Assembly (NCBI GenBank): GCA_013407085.1
Contig: JACCGJ010023302.1
Location: forward strand, 31,215 to 95,214
Length of the DNA stretch: 64,000 bases
Direction of reading: 5' to 3'
Source: Atriophallophorus winterbourni
Taxonomy: Eukaryota > Platyhelminthes > Trematoda > Plagiorchiida > Microphallidae
Part shown: positions 41,701-46,639 of the stretch, piece after piece
Layout: each line of letters opens with the position of its first letter
Position numbering within the stretch: the first letter of the stretch is position 1
Position numbers and translations under genes: made by a program
Notes under the pieces: model-generated
Databases searched by the model: none
Told to the model about the DNA's origin: nothing
Seen by the model: only the letters and a program-made list of their open reading frames with translations

Positions 41701-43437
41701 TTGCACTAACTACATGAAAATTTACTTATAAAGACTCAATAAGAAATAACAGCAATAATTGTTGTAGTTTTAGTGTCAAGTATGTCTTATTGTGCTTTCT
41801 ATTTGTTTCAATGCACGGTTCTCAACCGTAATGTTTATACAAATTATGTATGATCCTTTGTTGATAACAATATTATAAAACGTATATCAAAATACACGTT
41901 GAAATAACAAACGACATTTAGTCCGAACGCATGCCAGTTGTTTGTTAACAATCTAGCATACAGCTCCTGTTTGTAAATTGTCGGATAAATATATTAGGCG
42001 GTTTTATATTTGATGTTAGAAGGCTCGTTTTTCACTATGTTTATTAATCAAAACTTAGTTGTTTTTCGAAATTCAACATCACAGTTAGAATAAACTCGAT
42101 TATCTTAGTTAAGTTTCCATAATTATTGAAACAGATAAAATTTAGAACTGAAAAATACTCACAGTATTTTGATCAACACAGCTTTCGACCCAAGAACAGA
42201 AACCTGACGAACTGACCGAATTCGCGAGGGAAGATTCATTGTTATTTTTTAACAATGCCTCTGTACAGGTTTGCTCATACTGGATTTGTTCAAACGGTGT
42301 CCATTCATAATGTATATATGAATTCGATTCATTTAAAAGCTTGAACGTTTTCATGCATGATTTTCCTACAAAAACTGGATCAAATGAAATATTCGTTTCT
42401 TCTAGGTAAACACACGATTCCACGCCTCTTCCAAAAATATCACATTTCAATAATTCACCTATATATGAAGACACAGAAAGAACATACCAGTAGAAAGCTG
42501 GAGAAATAATTCATTTTGATATTGAACGCATTCTGTTGGACAAAAAGATAATTCGACTTGACTACATTCTCCAACGTCAAGTTTCACGTTATCAACACTT
42601 AAATTGAATGGTCTACTAAATTATTTAAATTAAAATTGCTAACTTTTCTGTAAGAAGAATTGCAGTTGCTTCAACTTCACCAACATTACGAACAGGAATA
42701 CGCTTGCTCAAGCAAAACTTTAAAGGCACATTTCCAAAATTTATAGACTCGGGCAGTTCGAGCAGCGGTCTGGGACCGATACACGTTATAGGGATCTCAA
42801 TCGAAAAGTTCTCAACTTTGCAAGCGATCTTATGTTGGTAATCTCTAATTGAATCTGGCTTGAAATTCACAATATACGATTTTGATAATCCTGGGGCGAT
42901 TCGGGATTCACCAGCTTCCACCGCTCTGAGTTCAAAATAAGGTGAATTGCCCACAGAAATAGCAATTTGATGAGTTTTCTATAATAGAGAAATAACACGT
43001 GAAATTACTTCATCGCAATTACGCATAACAAGAGGGTGCTGATATGTTTTATTGGGTTCAAAATTCAAAAATATCAGTTCACGTGGAATTATTTCTAGAA
43101 AACCGACACGCAGTGTTAATTCCAGCAACTGAAATTAAAAAATAACTATATAGTTACCTGAGAATTCAAAGATGTTCGTTCTATTATGCCACCGATTTGG
43201 TTCAAGGAAGATTTGAAAGATGAATCATTCAGATTTAGACTCATTTGTTCAATGAAACCCGAAGGATAAAACTTGAAATAATTAATGTTTACTGCATACA
43301 GTGAGTTTATTGTTCCGATTTCGATCCTTTTTATAGTCTTCCGATAAATTAGCTATTAAATCTGTATTTTTAGCATCTTTTCGCTTTTTTGACATTGGGA
43401 ACTTTACAAGCGAACCACACTTGTTCAGTGACGACAT
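1743..43437 (-). CDS. HYDIN: HYDIN (axonemal central-pair protein), N-terminal half, 28 exons; continues beyond the left edge
   Basis: HYDIN is a very large protein of the C2b projection of the central pair apparatus in motile cilia and flagella; in a fluke these would be sperm flagella, flame cells and larval cilia. Exons 1-27 join with canonical GT-AG sites and matching phases from the ATG at 43437. The order of conserved blocks follows vertebrate HYDIN as I know the family: the N-terminal PSGFIE block, about a dozen ASH/MSP-like beta-sandwich domains, the NPCDFAIEFY block (exon 21), an adenylate-kinase-like region (exons 23-26) and a charged coiled coil (end of exon 26 into 27). The predicted part is about 2,580 residues; vertebrate HYDIN is about 5,100, so roughly half is here. 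The first five introns are 28-30 nt and most later ones 0.4-4.8 kb, filled with decayed transposons. No stop or frameshift interrupts the joined reading frame. Identity is secure; exon 28 borders are the weakest part. Confidence 0.95.
2638..2781 (-). CDS. HYDIN: HYDIN exon 27
   Basis: 144 nt, basic and serine-rich (RRKLKEDIDKRNSGGKRK, then SERRSISVER). It continues the coiled coil of exon 26. Acceptor CTACAG, donor GTAATG, phases consistent with exon 26. Confidence 0.8.
3380..3840 (-). mobile_element. PLE 5' terminal region and start of its protein
   Basis: On the minus strand a hammerhead ribozyme (3705-3661) is followed by an open frame of about 100 codons with LLERDVALQRRIYNVATKML, a helical segment of the kind that begins PLE polyproteins, as I recall the family. 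This order (ribozyme in the terminal repeat, then the coding region) is typical of PLEs. The RT and endonuclease parts are missing. Confidence 0.6.
3661..3705 (-). ncRNA. Hammerhead ribozyme, minimal stem III (PLE-type)
   Basis: On the minus strand: stem I CTTGGT, core CCGACGA (one change from CUGANGA), stem II CTTCTG-TGT-CAGAAG, then TGAAACGTT and ACCC. It is nearly the same as the copy at 1270, but the core change falls at a different base, so the shared consensus CTGACGA is intact. Confidence 0.7.
5250..5502 (+). mobile_element. PLE N-terminal coding fragment
   Basis: One frame reads QALSKGL; after a frame change another reads LNLWFQQFGMQFTQQSLENT followed by LFTFLKCSLWFGS. The LSKGL then F-E-QL pattern is that of the N-terminal domain of PLE proteins. 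Frameshifted and decayed. Confidence 0.45.
5680..6281 (-). CDS. HYDIN: HYDIN exon 26, kinase-like lid and coiled coil
   Basis: 602 nt. LPKELLIKLFQERIEKDDC and VAVIFNGTDCSF correspond to the LPDELLVxILxERIQLxDC..GVVFDGL block of the adenylate-kinase-like domain. ELSESEYDLMTNEERSN (family: EEEYDALTEEEK) follows, then a coiled coil rich in Lys, Glu and Arg. Donor GTATGC, phase 2. Confidence 0.97.
6282..8150 (-). other. HYDIN intron 25
   Basis: 1.9 kb. Holds a copy of interspersed family IR-1 (about 7400-7960). Nothing recognised in 6290-7400. Confidence 0.8.
7400..7960 (+). repeat. Interspersed repeat family IR-1, copy 1
   Basis: Shares ordered blocks with copies at 12.3, 21.0, 33.8, 37.7 and 60.5 kb (the last inverted): CGGTTGGCA, AAATCAG-TC-AAGTGACAA, ACGCGTTTGA, TTGTGGGATTTGTGGGTGAACG and GACTTCAGGAAT. 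No coding capacity; class (SINE-like or non-autonomous DNA element) not resolved. Confidence 0.65.
8151..8293 (-). CDS. HYDIN: HYDIN exon 25
   Basis: 143 nt encoding a Ser/Thr/Arg-rich linker (PRASSVARDEIPTYKRNTRR). The family shows little conservation here. It is accepted because acceptor CACCAG, donor GTGAAT and both phases fit exons 24 and 26. Confidence 0.75.
8294..8679 (-). other. HYDIN intron 24
   Basis: 386-nt intron between exons 24 and 25. No repeat or other feature recognised. Confidence 0.8.
8680..8841 (-). CDS. HYDIN: HYDIN exon 24
   Basis: 162 nt: TVENLAKHYHATVLEMDQII, then VAAVRARDICIEAGRQF, matching AKYYNAACLSIDSIVLEAV and GIRARELCI. This is the helix after the P-loop and the nucleoside-monophosphate-binding part of the kinase-like fold. 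Donor GTACGA, phase 1. Confidence 0.93.
8842..11669 (-). other. HYDIN intron 23
   Basis: 2.8 kb, largely occupied by a CR1-like LINE (about 9060-10440). Nothing recognised in 10450-11660, which is AT-rich. Confidence 0.8.
9060..10440 (-). mobile_element. CR1-like LINE, RT and C-terminal domain, decayed
   Basis: Read on the minus strand: ACYIDVSKAFDKVNHGLL (RT motif A, about 10145-10090), TSGVLQGSVLGPILFLLYIN (motif B, about 9980-9920), and a C-terminal segment RLDCRRHFFSERICF...DFKSKLNAYI (9245-9100). The 5' part with the endonuclease is missing. Frameshifts separate the blocks. It sits in a HYDIN intron in the same orientation as the gene. Confidence 0.85.
11670..11979 (-). CDS. HYDIN: HYDIN exon 23, start of adenylate-kinase-like region
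   Basis: 310 nt. A Ser/Thr-rich leader is followed by ITKAISKHLGLDFTED and TRKGIALIVNGPMKAIRG (HYDIN SKAIARHLGIDIS...KGIAIIIHG). The P-loop is split at the exon 23/24 junction, and the GK[ST] of a Walker A motif is replaced by I-R-G. Donor GTGAGT, phase 1. Confidence 0.93.
12230..13060 (+). repeat. IR-1 copy 2, split by an R220 unit
   Basis: The IR-1 blocks (CGGTTGGAATG, AAGTGACAACTGGGA, then TTGTGGGTTTTGTGTGTGAACG, CTTAGGGATGAATTGAGACA) are separated by about 200 bp that match the R220 family, so R220 inserted into an existing IR-1. Confidence 0.65.
12590..12790 (+). repeat. R220 repeat unit
   Basis: GCCACTGTTGGATAAGGTTGG, CAACCTGTTCAAGCACATG and TGTGTGATGGAAATGCATGC match the units at 39.3-39.9 and 59.4-59.85 kb; the last block is the reverse complement of its usual orientation. 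Confidence 0.7.
14620..14835. repeat. Dispersed repeat, copy 2
   Basis: Partner of the repeat at 735-1035, in the same orientation and with shared block order, at perhaps 70-75% similarity by eye. Confidence 0.55.
14960..14971 (+). repeat. Poly-C run
   Basis: About twelve consecutive C within a C-rich stretch (14945-14971). Likely to vary in length. Confidence 0.9.
15390..16460 (+). mobile_element. CR1-like LINE, RT tail to 3' end, decayed
   Basis: SGVHQGSFLGPILFL (RT motif B) and LFADNIKIWRGI (motif C; the usual FADD is FADN, so a catalytic aspartate is lost) are followed after frameshifts by a 132-codon open C-terminal stretch with RIRGDLILLYK, NCRRYFYSVRVCLTWNSLP and DFKTKLDEFL. It ends at a stop at about 16360 and a tail near 16450 (ACCATTAAAAACATTGAATT). 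Confidence 0.88.
16765..16905 (-). CDS. HYDIN: HYDIN exon 22
   Basis: 47 codons: EDRVLRSLKSFDQFGHLLLP, then RMPGDRLPEEITEYYEKQ, matching EEKILRKLKGYD...PGEKLPPELYEYF. Acceptor CATTCCAG, donor GTAAGC. Confidence 0.96.
16906..17966 (-). other. HYDIN intron 21
   Basis: 1.06 kb. Contains a short dispersed repeat at 17555-17660 shared with 1085-1200; otherwise nothing recognised. Confidence 0.8.
17967..18221 (-). CDS. HYDIN: HYDIN exon 21
   Basis: 85 codons: TQIRCTGEGLEPRLLFD and SVTVSNPCDFAIEFYCAELD. The second motif is the strictly conserved NPCxFxIEFYxLEFD block of HYDIN that ends the ASH array before the kinase-like region. Donor GTAAGA. Confidence 0.96.
18222..20323 (-). other. HYDIN intron 20
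   Basis: 2.1 kb. R220-related sequence at 19980-20215. Nothing recognised in 18250-19970. Confidence 0.8.
19980..20215 (+). repeat. R220-related repeat
   Basis: CAAGTTGTGCTTGTACGCCACTG, then TGCATTTCCAACAGACCCCA, CGACCGGTTTCGTG, CTTGCACTCGTCAGGGA and GCTTGAAACAGTG in the order seen in the other R220 units. Confidence 0.7.
20324..20632 (-). CDS. HYDIN: HYDIN exon 20
   Basis: 103 codons: IPVLLKADVILPTIHVQPTI, LDFGLVVLSEAKLMTIRLEN and FEVIPKQGSLGPGEQTLVR. The (TA)n microsatellite at 20660-20704 begins only about 28 nt upstream of its acceptor. Donor GTGAGT. Confidence 0.95.
20660..20704 (+). repeat. (TA)n microsatellite
   Basis: About 22 uninterrupted TA units. The tract lies about 28-72 nt upstream of the HYDIN exon 20 acceptor, where the branch point and pyrimidine tract are expected. 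Confidence 0.98.
20960..21610 (+). repeat. IR-1 copy 3
   Basis: Well preserved: CCCGGTTGCCAGAAAATCAA, AATCAGATCGAAGTGACAAC, GTGCGTAATAAACGCGTTTG, TTGTGGGATTCGTGGGTGAG and CTCAGGGATGAATCGAGGC. Closest by eye to the copies at 33.8 and 60.5 kb. Confidence 0.75.
21959..22241 (-). CDS. HYDIN: HYDIN exon 19
   Basis: 283 nt: LPNYTLDFGKVFYGQTVSLP and WTVTFDPKSVGLPPGPVKSE, matching the LPEYILDFG...FDPQGANLP segment. Acceptor CTTCTAG, donor GTAAGA. Confidence 0.96.
22319..23724 (-). CDS. HYDIN: HYDIN exon 18 (largest exon)
   Basis: 1,406 nt. Begins DLVRLFGEVHFPN and LRFGCILNNTEATRQITLTN, the most recognisable HYDIN segment. Later it contains VIDISPMYGKIHSGCTQTIN, SFYGHSEIDLRAIAVCEVKG and IAHLDPVVIPVCGRG. 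The last 150 residues form a charged helical linker rich in Glu, Gln and Arg. Ends in phase 2 at GTATGT, followed by a 77-nt intron. Confidence 0.98.
23804..23932 (-). CDS. HYDIN: HYDIN exon 17
   Basis: 43 codons: LTLDSNESEMITVGFEPAYA, then EKHLRFRYAEHSQK, equivalent to the FDPSYxNDL...LAIKYVEHPQ segment. Donor GTAATC; a 79-nt intron separates it from exon 18. Confidence 0.93.
24690..24870 (+). repeat. R220-related repeat, diverged
   Basis: CACACTACTACCGGTTTCTG, CTGTTTGCCGTCATCAGG, CTTGAAACAGT and ACTTGAATGCCACTGTTATA follow the R220 order with indels. Confidence 0.5.
25585..25790 (+). mobile_element. tRNA-derived SINE
   Basis: Pol III promoter elements are visible: A box TAGCTCAGGCAGT (25609-25621) and B box GGTTCGAATTC (25653-25663), 32 bases apart, as in a tRNA. 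The would-be acceptor and anticodon stems do not pair well, and a tRNA-unrelated body follows (GAGCGAAACACGAGTCC, GAACATTTCGAAGG). So it is a SINE head and not a tRNA gene. Confidence 0.7.
26019..26153 (-). CDS. HYDIN: HYDIN exon 16
   Basis: 45 codons: DLQIANSCGLPLTVLMEV and YPFFLM, inner strands of an ASH domain. Phase 0 at both ends; donor GTAATA. Confidence 0.9.
26154..28051 (-). other. HYDIN intron 15
   Basis: 1.9 kb. Contains a Ty3/gypsy gag fragment (27235-27495); nothing recognised in 26160-27230 or 27700-28050. Confidence 0.8.
27235..27495 (+). mobile_element. Ty3/gypsy gag (capsid) fragment
   Basis: SPLWFAEIKALFESYLIKA is followed after a stop and a frame change by HPYDALKHAIISRTSSSDEK and WKLLSGIEV. 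This is the WF..LE..F ... PY..LK..L..R...SE...LLSG pattern of gypsy capsids common in flukes (CsRn1-like). The rest of the element is absent. Confidence 0.75.
28052..28202 (-). CDS. HYDIN: HYDIN exon 15
   Basis: Contains FFYTIIGGDGMKTLAQTFDV and VDPLIVTSKPELIYQVYK, the end of one ASH domain and start of another (HYDIN APLI...KQLIYRLEK). Acceptor ATTTTTAG, donor GTAAAG. Confidence 0.92.
28203..29472 (-). other. HYDIN intron 14
   Basis: 1.3 kb. A more GC-rich block at 28960-29350 looks like transposon sequence but has no recognisable protein. AACCGGTAGTGTGG at 28888 recalls the R220 family. Confidence 0.7.
29473..29567 (-). CDS. HYDIN: HYDIN exon 14
   Basis: Encodes WTITPQRIILEPEGAGEITL and ends in phase 2 at donor GTATGA. 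This donor was chosen because the spliced product with exon 15 aligns without gaps to the vertebrate protein. The frame stays open 75 nt further to a TGA at about 29395 and could be read as a retained-intron ending. Confidence 0.87.
29568..30813 (-). other. HYDIN intron 13
   Basis: 1.2 kb, with a LINE C-terminal fragment (29905-30375); the rest is AT-rich without recognised features. Confidence 0.8.
29905..30375 (+). mobile_element. LINE C-terminal fragment with C2H2 zinc finger
   Basis: RRRRLRWLGHAYRMQIGRIP, then after one stop GRPHLRYKDVCQRDMNALGI, ASWEEFALDRSHWRHCVKR and CKRCGRDCSSRIGLCIHFAEH. This is the standard C-terminus of a LINE family with a terminal CxxC...HxxxH finger; the clade cannot be fixed from this piece. 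The terminal segment GATGTACATCCATGGTCGACA is found again at about 48.2 kb. Confidence 0.88.
30814..31173 (-). CDS. HYDIN: HYDIN exon 13
   Basis: 120 codons. Contains IFSVQPHESEIAPLGQTEV, LLARGIGNTVLVEPIL and FRLVNKGRRKQDVMWM; the last is the diagnostic KLINKGRRxQxLFWM block of HYDIN. Ends in a basic stretch before donor GTGAGT. Confidence 0.96.
31174..32323 (-). other. HYDIN intron 12
   Basis: 1.15 kb AT-rich intron; no repeat or coding trace recognised. Confidence 0.8.
32324..32476 (-). CDS. HYDIN: HYDIN exon 12
   Basis: 51 codons: VTYTVEGPMVHASLVKIDWG closes one ASH domain and opens the next, followed by SSNRILTLKNESPIPAMF (HYDIN SSRILNLCNQSFIPAFF). Donor GTGAGA. Confidence 0.93.
32477..34575 (-). 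other. HYDIN intron 11
   Basis: 2.1 kb. IR-1 copy 4 at 33790-34375; nothing recognised in 32480-33780. Confidence 0.8.
33790..34375 (+). repeat. IR-1 copy 4
   Basis: GAGTGCTAAACACGAGCTCTC, ACCGGTTGGCACGACATCA, AATCAGATCGAAGTGA, GTTGTGGGATTCGTGGGTGA, CCTCAGGGATGAATCGAGAG and the end GTTGTCACTCCCACTTTTTA. Its ends suggest a full unit of roughly 0.6 kb. Confidence 0.75.
34576..34692 (-). CDS. HYDIN: HYDIN exon 11
   Basis: 39 codons. IPEHSEQIVPVSFKTHRIGD gives the late strands of an ASH domain. Acceptor CCACAG, donor GTGAGC, phase 0 at both ends. Confidence 0.88.
34693..35775 (-). other. HYDIN intron 10
   Basis: 1.1 kb AT-rich intron with a small PLE trace at 35085-35140; otherwise nothing recognised. 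Confidence 0.8.
35085..35140 (+). mobile_element. PLE terminal trace
   Basis: AACGCTACTCTAACCGATTG followed by CACACAAATTTCTTTC matches the sequence directly after the ribozyme in the other PLE termini. The 5' half of the ribozyme is missing. Confidence 0.5.
35776..35965 (-). CDS. HYDIN: HYDIN exon 10
   Basis: Contains CVVPNLTINTQELKLGRCF and HPYVVNFTVSNPTDRPAYVE, equivalent to the CVVPALHL...CFLKYPY segment of HYDIN. Ends in phase 0 at GTGACA. Confidence 0.94.
35966..36898 (-). other. HYDIN intron 9
   Basis: 0.93 kb, very AT-rich; no feature recognised. Confidence 0.8.
36899..37253 (-). CDS. HYDIN: HYDIN exon 9
   Basis: 355 nt. Contains HNTSLIQMHYSLRVGRSD and FSINPSQGTLDPLSSVDIDV, the remainder of the ASH domain begun in exon 8, ending GELLISY. 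Donor GTAGGT lies two bases before an in-frame stop in the intron; the phase agrees with exon 10. Confidence 0.93.
37396..37463 (-). CDS. HYDIN: HYDIN exon 8
   Basis: 68 nt. Encodes GTVVGPTFHFEQKQVEYGKV, the linker and first strand of an ASH domain (HYDIN GPTFHF block). Acceptor TTTCTAG, donor GTATGT. Confidence 0.92.
37620..37960 (+). repeat. IR-1 copy 5, partial
   Basis: GTAATAAACGTTTGACCGATTG, GTGCTCTTGTGTTATGAGAT, GGTTAACGTGATTGATG and GACTTCAGGGATCAATTGGG match the 3' half of IR-1. Confidence 0.6.
38010..38170 (+). repeat. R220-related repeat
   Basis: TCACACCCACTCAACTTACA, CACATTCGGTTTCTAGCTG and TTCAACGTCATCAGGGGGA, diverged from the R220 core and closest to 24690-24870. Confidence 0.45.
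38680..39185 (-). CDS. HYDIN: HYDIN exon 7, ASH domains 3-4
   Basis: 506 nt. Contains LDPISGEIPPNGSNTFTIYF, GIGIGPKLKFSY and MGKIFIGSAHAYELIISNVG. The last motif corresponds to a very well conserved stretch of HYDIN (GKVFTGSAHxYE). Ends in phase 2 with donor GTAATT. Confidence 0.96.
39285..39915 (+). repeat. R220 tandem array, about 2.7 units
   Basis: Three successive units of about 220-230 bp, each running from the GTTGGATAAGGT-like head through ATGTGCCCA-CACAT, TGCATTT-CATCACAC, CCGGTTTTGTGCTGTTTGCA and CTCATCAGATA-like core to AAACCATAAACGAGGTT. Units differ from one another by perhaps 25%. Confidence 0.75.
39905..40250 (+). mobile_element. RTE-like LINE C-terminal fragment
   Basis: AVLWYGFKTWTLSKKYIRLL, VVDNRCLRIISRVN and MIRWLDHISWMLDHQLP reproduce the AVLLYGCETWPL..DIRRLxVFDxRCLR ... 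RWLGHVLRMPDHRLP signature of fluke LINEs. Open for about 150 codons but truncated on both sides. Confidence 0.85.
42163..42458 (-). CDS. HYDIN: HYDIN exon 6
   Basis: Encodes the end of ASH domain 2 (GELLKCDIFGRG) and the first strands of the next domain (NISFDPVFVGKS, then HYEWTPF). Donor GTGAGT. It is the last exon of the compact 5' cluster; the next intron is about 3.0 kb. Confidence 0.92.
42488..42615 (-). CDS. HYDIN: HYDIN exon 5
   Basis: Encodes RPFNLSVDNVKLDVGEC and onward, the middle of ASH domain 2. It ends with one base of a glycine codon; a 29-nt intron follows. Confidence 0.9.
42644..42978 (-). CDS. HYDIN: HYDIN exon 4, first ASH domain
   Basis: 335 nt, ending in phase 2. It contains NSPYFELRAVEAGESRIAPG and LLELPESINFGNVP, the usual ending of one ASH domain and start of the next. 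The donor GTTAGC is slightly off consensus, but the codon split across the 28-nt intron gives the expected N-RPF junction. Confidence 0.9.
43009..43128 (-). CDS. HYDIN: HYDIN exon 3
   Basis: Residues 85-124, including IIPRELIFLNFEP, the first strand of the first ASH domain. Phase 0 at both ends. The following intron is 30 nt and in frame, but its acceptor TAG would read as a stop if the intron were retained. Confidence 0.88.
43158..43271 (-). CDS. HYDIN: HYDIN exon 2
   Basis: Residues 47-84, starting FYPSGFIEQMSLN, which matches the conserved N-terminal TPSAFIE-type block of HYDIN. Phase 0 at both ends; donor GTAACT. Flanked by introns of 28 and 29 nt. Confidence 0.88.
43300..43437 (-). CDS. 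HYDIN: HYDIN exon 1 (start codon)
   Basis: Encodes residues 1-46, beginning MSSLNKCGSLVK and ending RNNKLT. It is lysine and asparagine rich. The donor is GTATGC. The first ATG was chosen because the frame joins, across a 28-nt intron, to the conserved PSGFIE block; no further upstream coding extension was recognised. Confidence 0.8.
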
Positions 43438-43444
43438 TTTATAA

Positions 43445-44245
43445 ATACAAACGCTTAAGGTTGCTAGGAGATAAAGGGCATGACCTTCAGTTCAGTTCAG
43501 TAGAATCATGACCGTTAGTGACTGATAAGGCGACCGAGCGTCCAGAATTGTTGTGGGTGAAAAGGTTATTATAAGTGCCTACTACTTAAAAATTTGATTC
43601 TTCGTTTTTTGTTGATGATATGTAAAGAGTTATCCAGATCGTCATTCGTTACTCAGGTGCGGTTCAGAATAAAAAGTAAAGGGTTACTATTCCCGAAGCT
43701 GGTGTTAGATTAGTTAAGGAGTCGACGAAATTAGATGTGATCTAAATAAATGAGACGTTGAATGTAGATTTTTTAGACGTTACTACAATTAATTTAGAAG
43801 GCAAGCGTTAGATGCCCACTATTAAATATTCGTTTCATTGGAAGAAATGGCTTCAGGAATGAAAATCACTGTATATTAGGGGATAAATATTCTTGGATTT
43901 CACGCTTCATTTTGTTCTCACTGATTTTTCTCCTGAGTCTTTTGAACATGTTAAACAGATGCGTTTTTCTTCAAGAGTTATCTCTGCTGACTCATTCACA
44001 AAAGTAGTAAGATGCGGGATTTGTTTTCGATGTTGCAACTTGCACATAGTATTTCTGTTCTGGTTCCTGCAGTGATGCATGCATTTGAGAAACTTGCATA
44101 TAGTAAGTCTTCCTCAATACAGTCAGCTTGAAGCTCACGACAAACTGCGGTGTATTATTTCTTCTGGGTGACTGATCCAGAAATTTACAAACCTAAGACT
44201 AGAGAAAATTTTCTCAGAGTCTAGCGAACGTCTCTTCTTAAAATA
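43445..44245. other. Region upstream of HYDIN
   Basis: 0.8 kb between the HYDIN start and the left arm of the inverted repeat. Contains the X-box candidate; otherwise no recognised coding or repeat sequence. The HYDIN promoter should lie here. Confidence 0.6.
43460..43473 (+). promoter_or_regulatory. Candidate RFX X-box upstream of HYDIN
   Basis: GTTGCTAGGAGATA fits the degenerate X-box RYYNYYNRRNRAC except for the final C, and ends 23 nt upstream of the HYDIN ATG. RFX factors drive ciliary genes in animals. The motif is short and degenerate enough to arise by chance. Confidence 0.3.
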
Positions 44246-44249
44246 TATA

Positions 44250-45480
44250 AGCGAATGTCAAAATATTGCTAACCGAAATCAAATTCCATCGAGGACGACG
44301 ACGTGGATAATCGAATAAGTTTAGGGTTTCGATTCGCTCATTGTAAGATTTGAAGCTGAGTTCGGCAACGAGATTAGTAGCTCGATGGTATATTCTTTAA
44401 AAGTTGCTACATCATTTTTAAGCCATGACGACAATGTTTAGACTGTATTTTCCATCGTTTGCCCGACTTACGTATTTATAATACGGGAAATTGTCTGTTT
44501 TGAGATCCTCCCAAAAATTCTCTCTAGGAGTGACGATTTATGGGATTTTTCCTGTAGACGGCATTGCTGTGACTCGACATTCCTAATTTGTTGCTTATAA
44601 TCATCCCTAAATTCTTTTGTTCCGTATTTCACGAGAGGCTGTGTGCACCAAAAGAATATTGGAACTCTTCATATTTTCAAAAATTTAACATGTGACTCTT
44701 AAAATTTAAAAAAAGTCGATTTTTAAGGGGCATGCGTGTAGATTCCCATATCCTTCTGGGCTAGGCCCTAGTCTTCCACCTTTTTTATAATGGACCACAC
44801 TTTTATATAACCTGCGAACATTACGATTTTACACTTGATGAGAGCCCGTATATAATTGGCACCGACTTCGGAAAAAACACCGTCCATTGATAATTGAACA
44901 AGCCGAACAATCAAGTAACTTTCTTCTTAGGCTAATAAACTTCAACGTTACAGGTTCTGCAATAGAATAATGTGGTTCGCGCTATCAATGCATTCGGCAT
45001 ATTTTGGTAACATACATGGATATTATCCCAACATCTACTGCTGAATTCCAATCGTCTAGGATGTTGCTAAATCAGGAATATCCCATTCTGAAGCCATGCT
45101 GCACTCCTAAAAAGTTCCTATTTTCTTCGAAGTATGTAGTCAGTTAGTCAGTCACGATCCTTTCGAGAACCTTATGAACGATGGACAGCAGTGTAACATG
45201 CCTGTAATTTACGGGCTCACAACAACCACTGCCTCTGAAAATCGGGAAGATTATACAAGATTGTTAGTCTGTCAGTATCACACTTTGGGGCAGGTATTAA
45301 CAGAAGAACGCAGTCAAATGTTTGCATTGAAGTTGTGCACAATGTTTGAGTATATTCTTGGTAATTTTAATAGGCACCATAGGATTTCATGGGACCAAGT
45401 ATAGTAAAGTTCAAAGCACCTGTTCTCTGGTAATCGTTGTTGTGTCCCATCGGTTTGGATCCAGTTGTACGTCAACACCT
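44250..45480 (-). mobile_element. CR1-like LINE in the left arm
   Basis: Mirror copy of 57470-58690: the reverse complement carries the same RT region and ends in CCACGTCGTCGTCCTCGATG, matching the RRRLRGN block. Homology stops at about 44250, so the very 3' end seen in the right-hand copy is lost. Many stops. Confidence 0.8.
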
Positions 45481-46639
45481 AGTTAGAATCATGAGTCTCT
45501 TACAAAATTCATTGTTCGATTTGTGAGTATGGTCTATAGAAACGGAACTGCAAAAGTTATTTCTATTTATTGCGCGTCTGCTTTCTACAAAAATCTATTC
45601 GCAAGTTGATTTTTAAGTCTAACTTCAAGCGTTTGTTTAATATAGTCATACACATTCGTATGATAATTTACTCATATGTTCCGTAGGCGCGTAATCTAAC
45701 AGGATGAAATGAGCGATCTCACCTGCTCTGAGCTCCATTATAAACAGTTTGAACGTTTATGCCAAATTGTGCAGTGTGACTTCAATTTTTTTCCATTTAT
45801 ATCCTAATCAAGTCGGTGTGGCTAATATAGTAAGTGTTTTGCTCCGGTTCTCTTGGCAACGAGCTATACAAGAAACTTGACTTTAACTAATGGCACTTTG
45901 AGAAAAACACTAGCCTAAATTCATGGTAATCAAAATAGAGCGAGAAACATGAACGAACTCTAGCTTGCTTATATTTTCAATTTTCCCTTCGAGTATTAAA
46001 TATACAAAAATGAGCGAACAAACCATTTGAATTTGATCAATTCAATATTATTCATTTTGTTTACTATGCACCGATTACATTTTAATTGAGATGAGTAATT
46101 TGTGAATCAAAATCGAGTGACTAGGGCGTCTGCCGGTCAACGAATAAGAAAAACCTGTACAATTATTTTGCATCAATTTGGTCTAGAATTTAAAACGTCT
46201 CCCCATGGTATTTTAACATGTTTTAAAACGATCGGAAACCAAGTTCAAGAAAAGAAAGTTTGCGGAGCAAATATTGGATATCGTTGACACTGCTAGTGCA
46301 TAAATTATAACGAAAATCATTCAACTCCTATAGGACATTGAAAGTTCATATAAAATTTAGTGTACAACAAATCATTAATTTTGTAGCAATTTGTTCAATT
46401 ATGAACCATTTTTCAATTGAATGACAGCCATGCAAACGGAAGGATGGTTTAGTTAGAATGTTATCTTTTCCCCAGTGTTGGCGAAGAGATAGTTTAAAAA
46501 ACGACGTTTTGAAACCAAAGATTTGGTGGAGTCATTTCGACAATACATTTGTCATCACAATACGTAAAATATTCGAAGGGATACATAGTTACGGAAATAA
46601 CTTGGACACAGAAATTCCGGTTACAAAATTAACATAATA

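Larger units (their letters stand above)
39186..42162 (-). other. HYDIN intron 6
   Basis: 3.0 kb, the first long intron after the micro-intron cluster. Contains tandem R220 units (39285-39915) and a LINE fragment (39905-40250). 40400-42160 is AT-rich with no recognised content. Confidence 0.8.
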
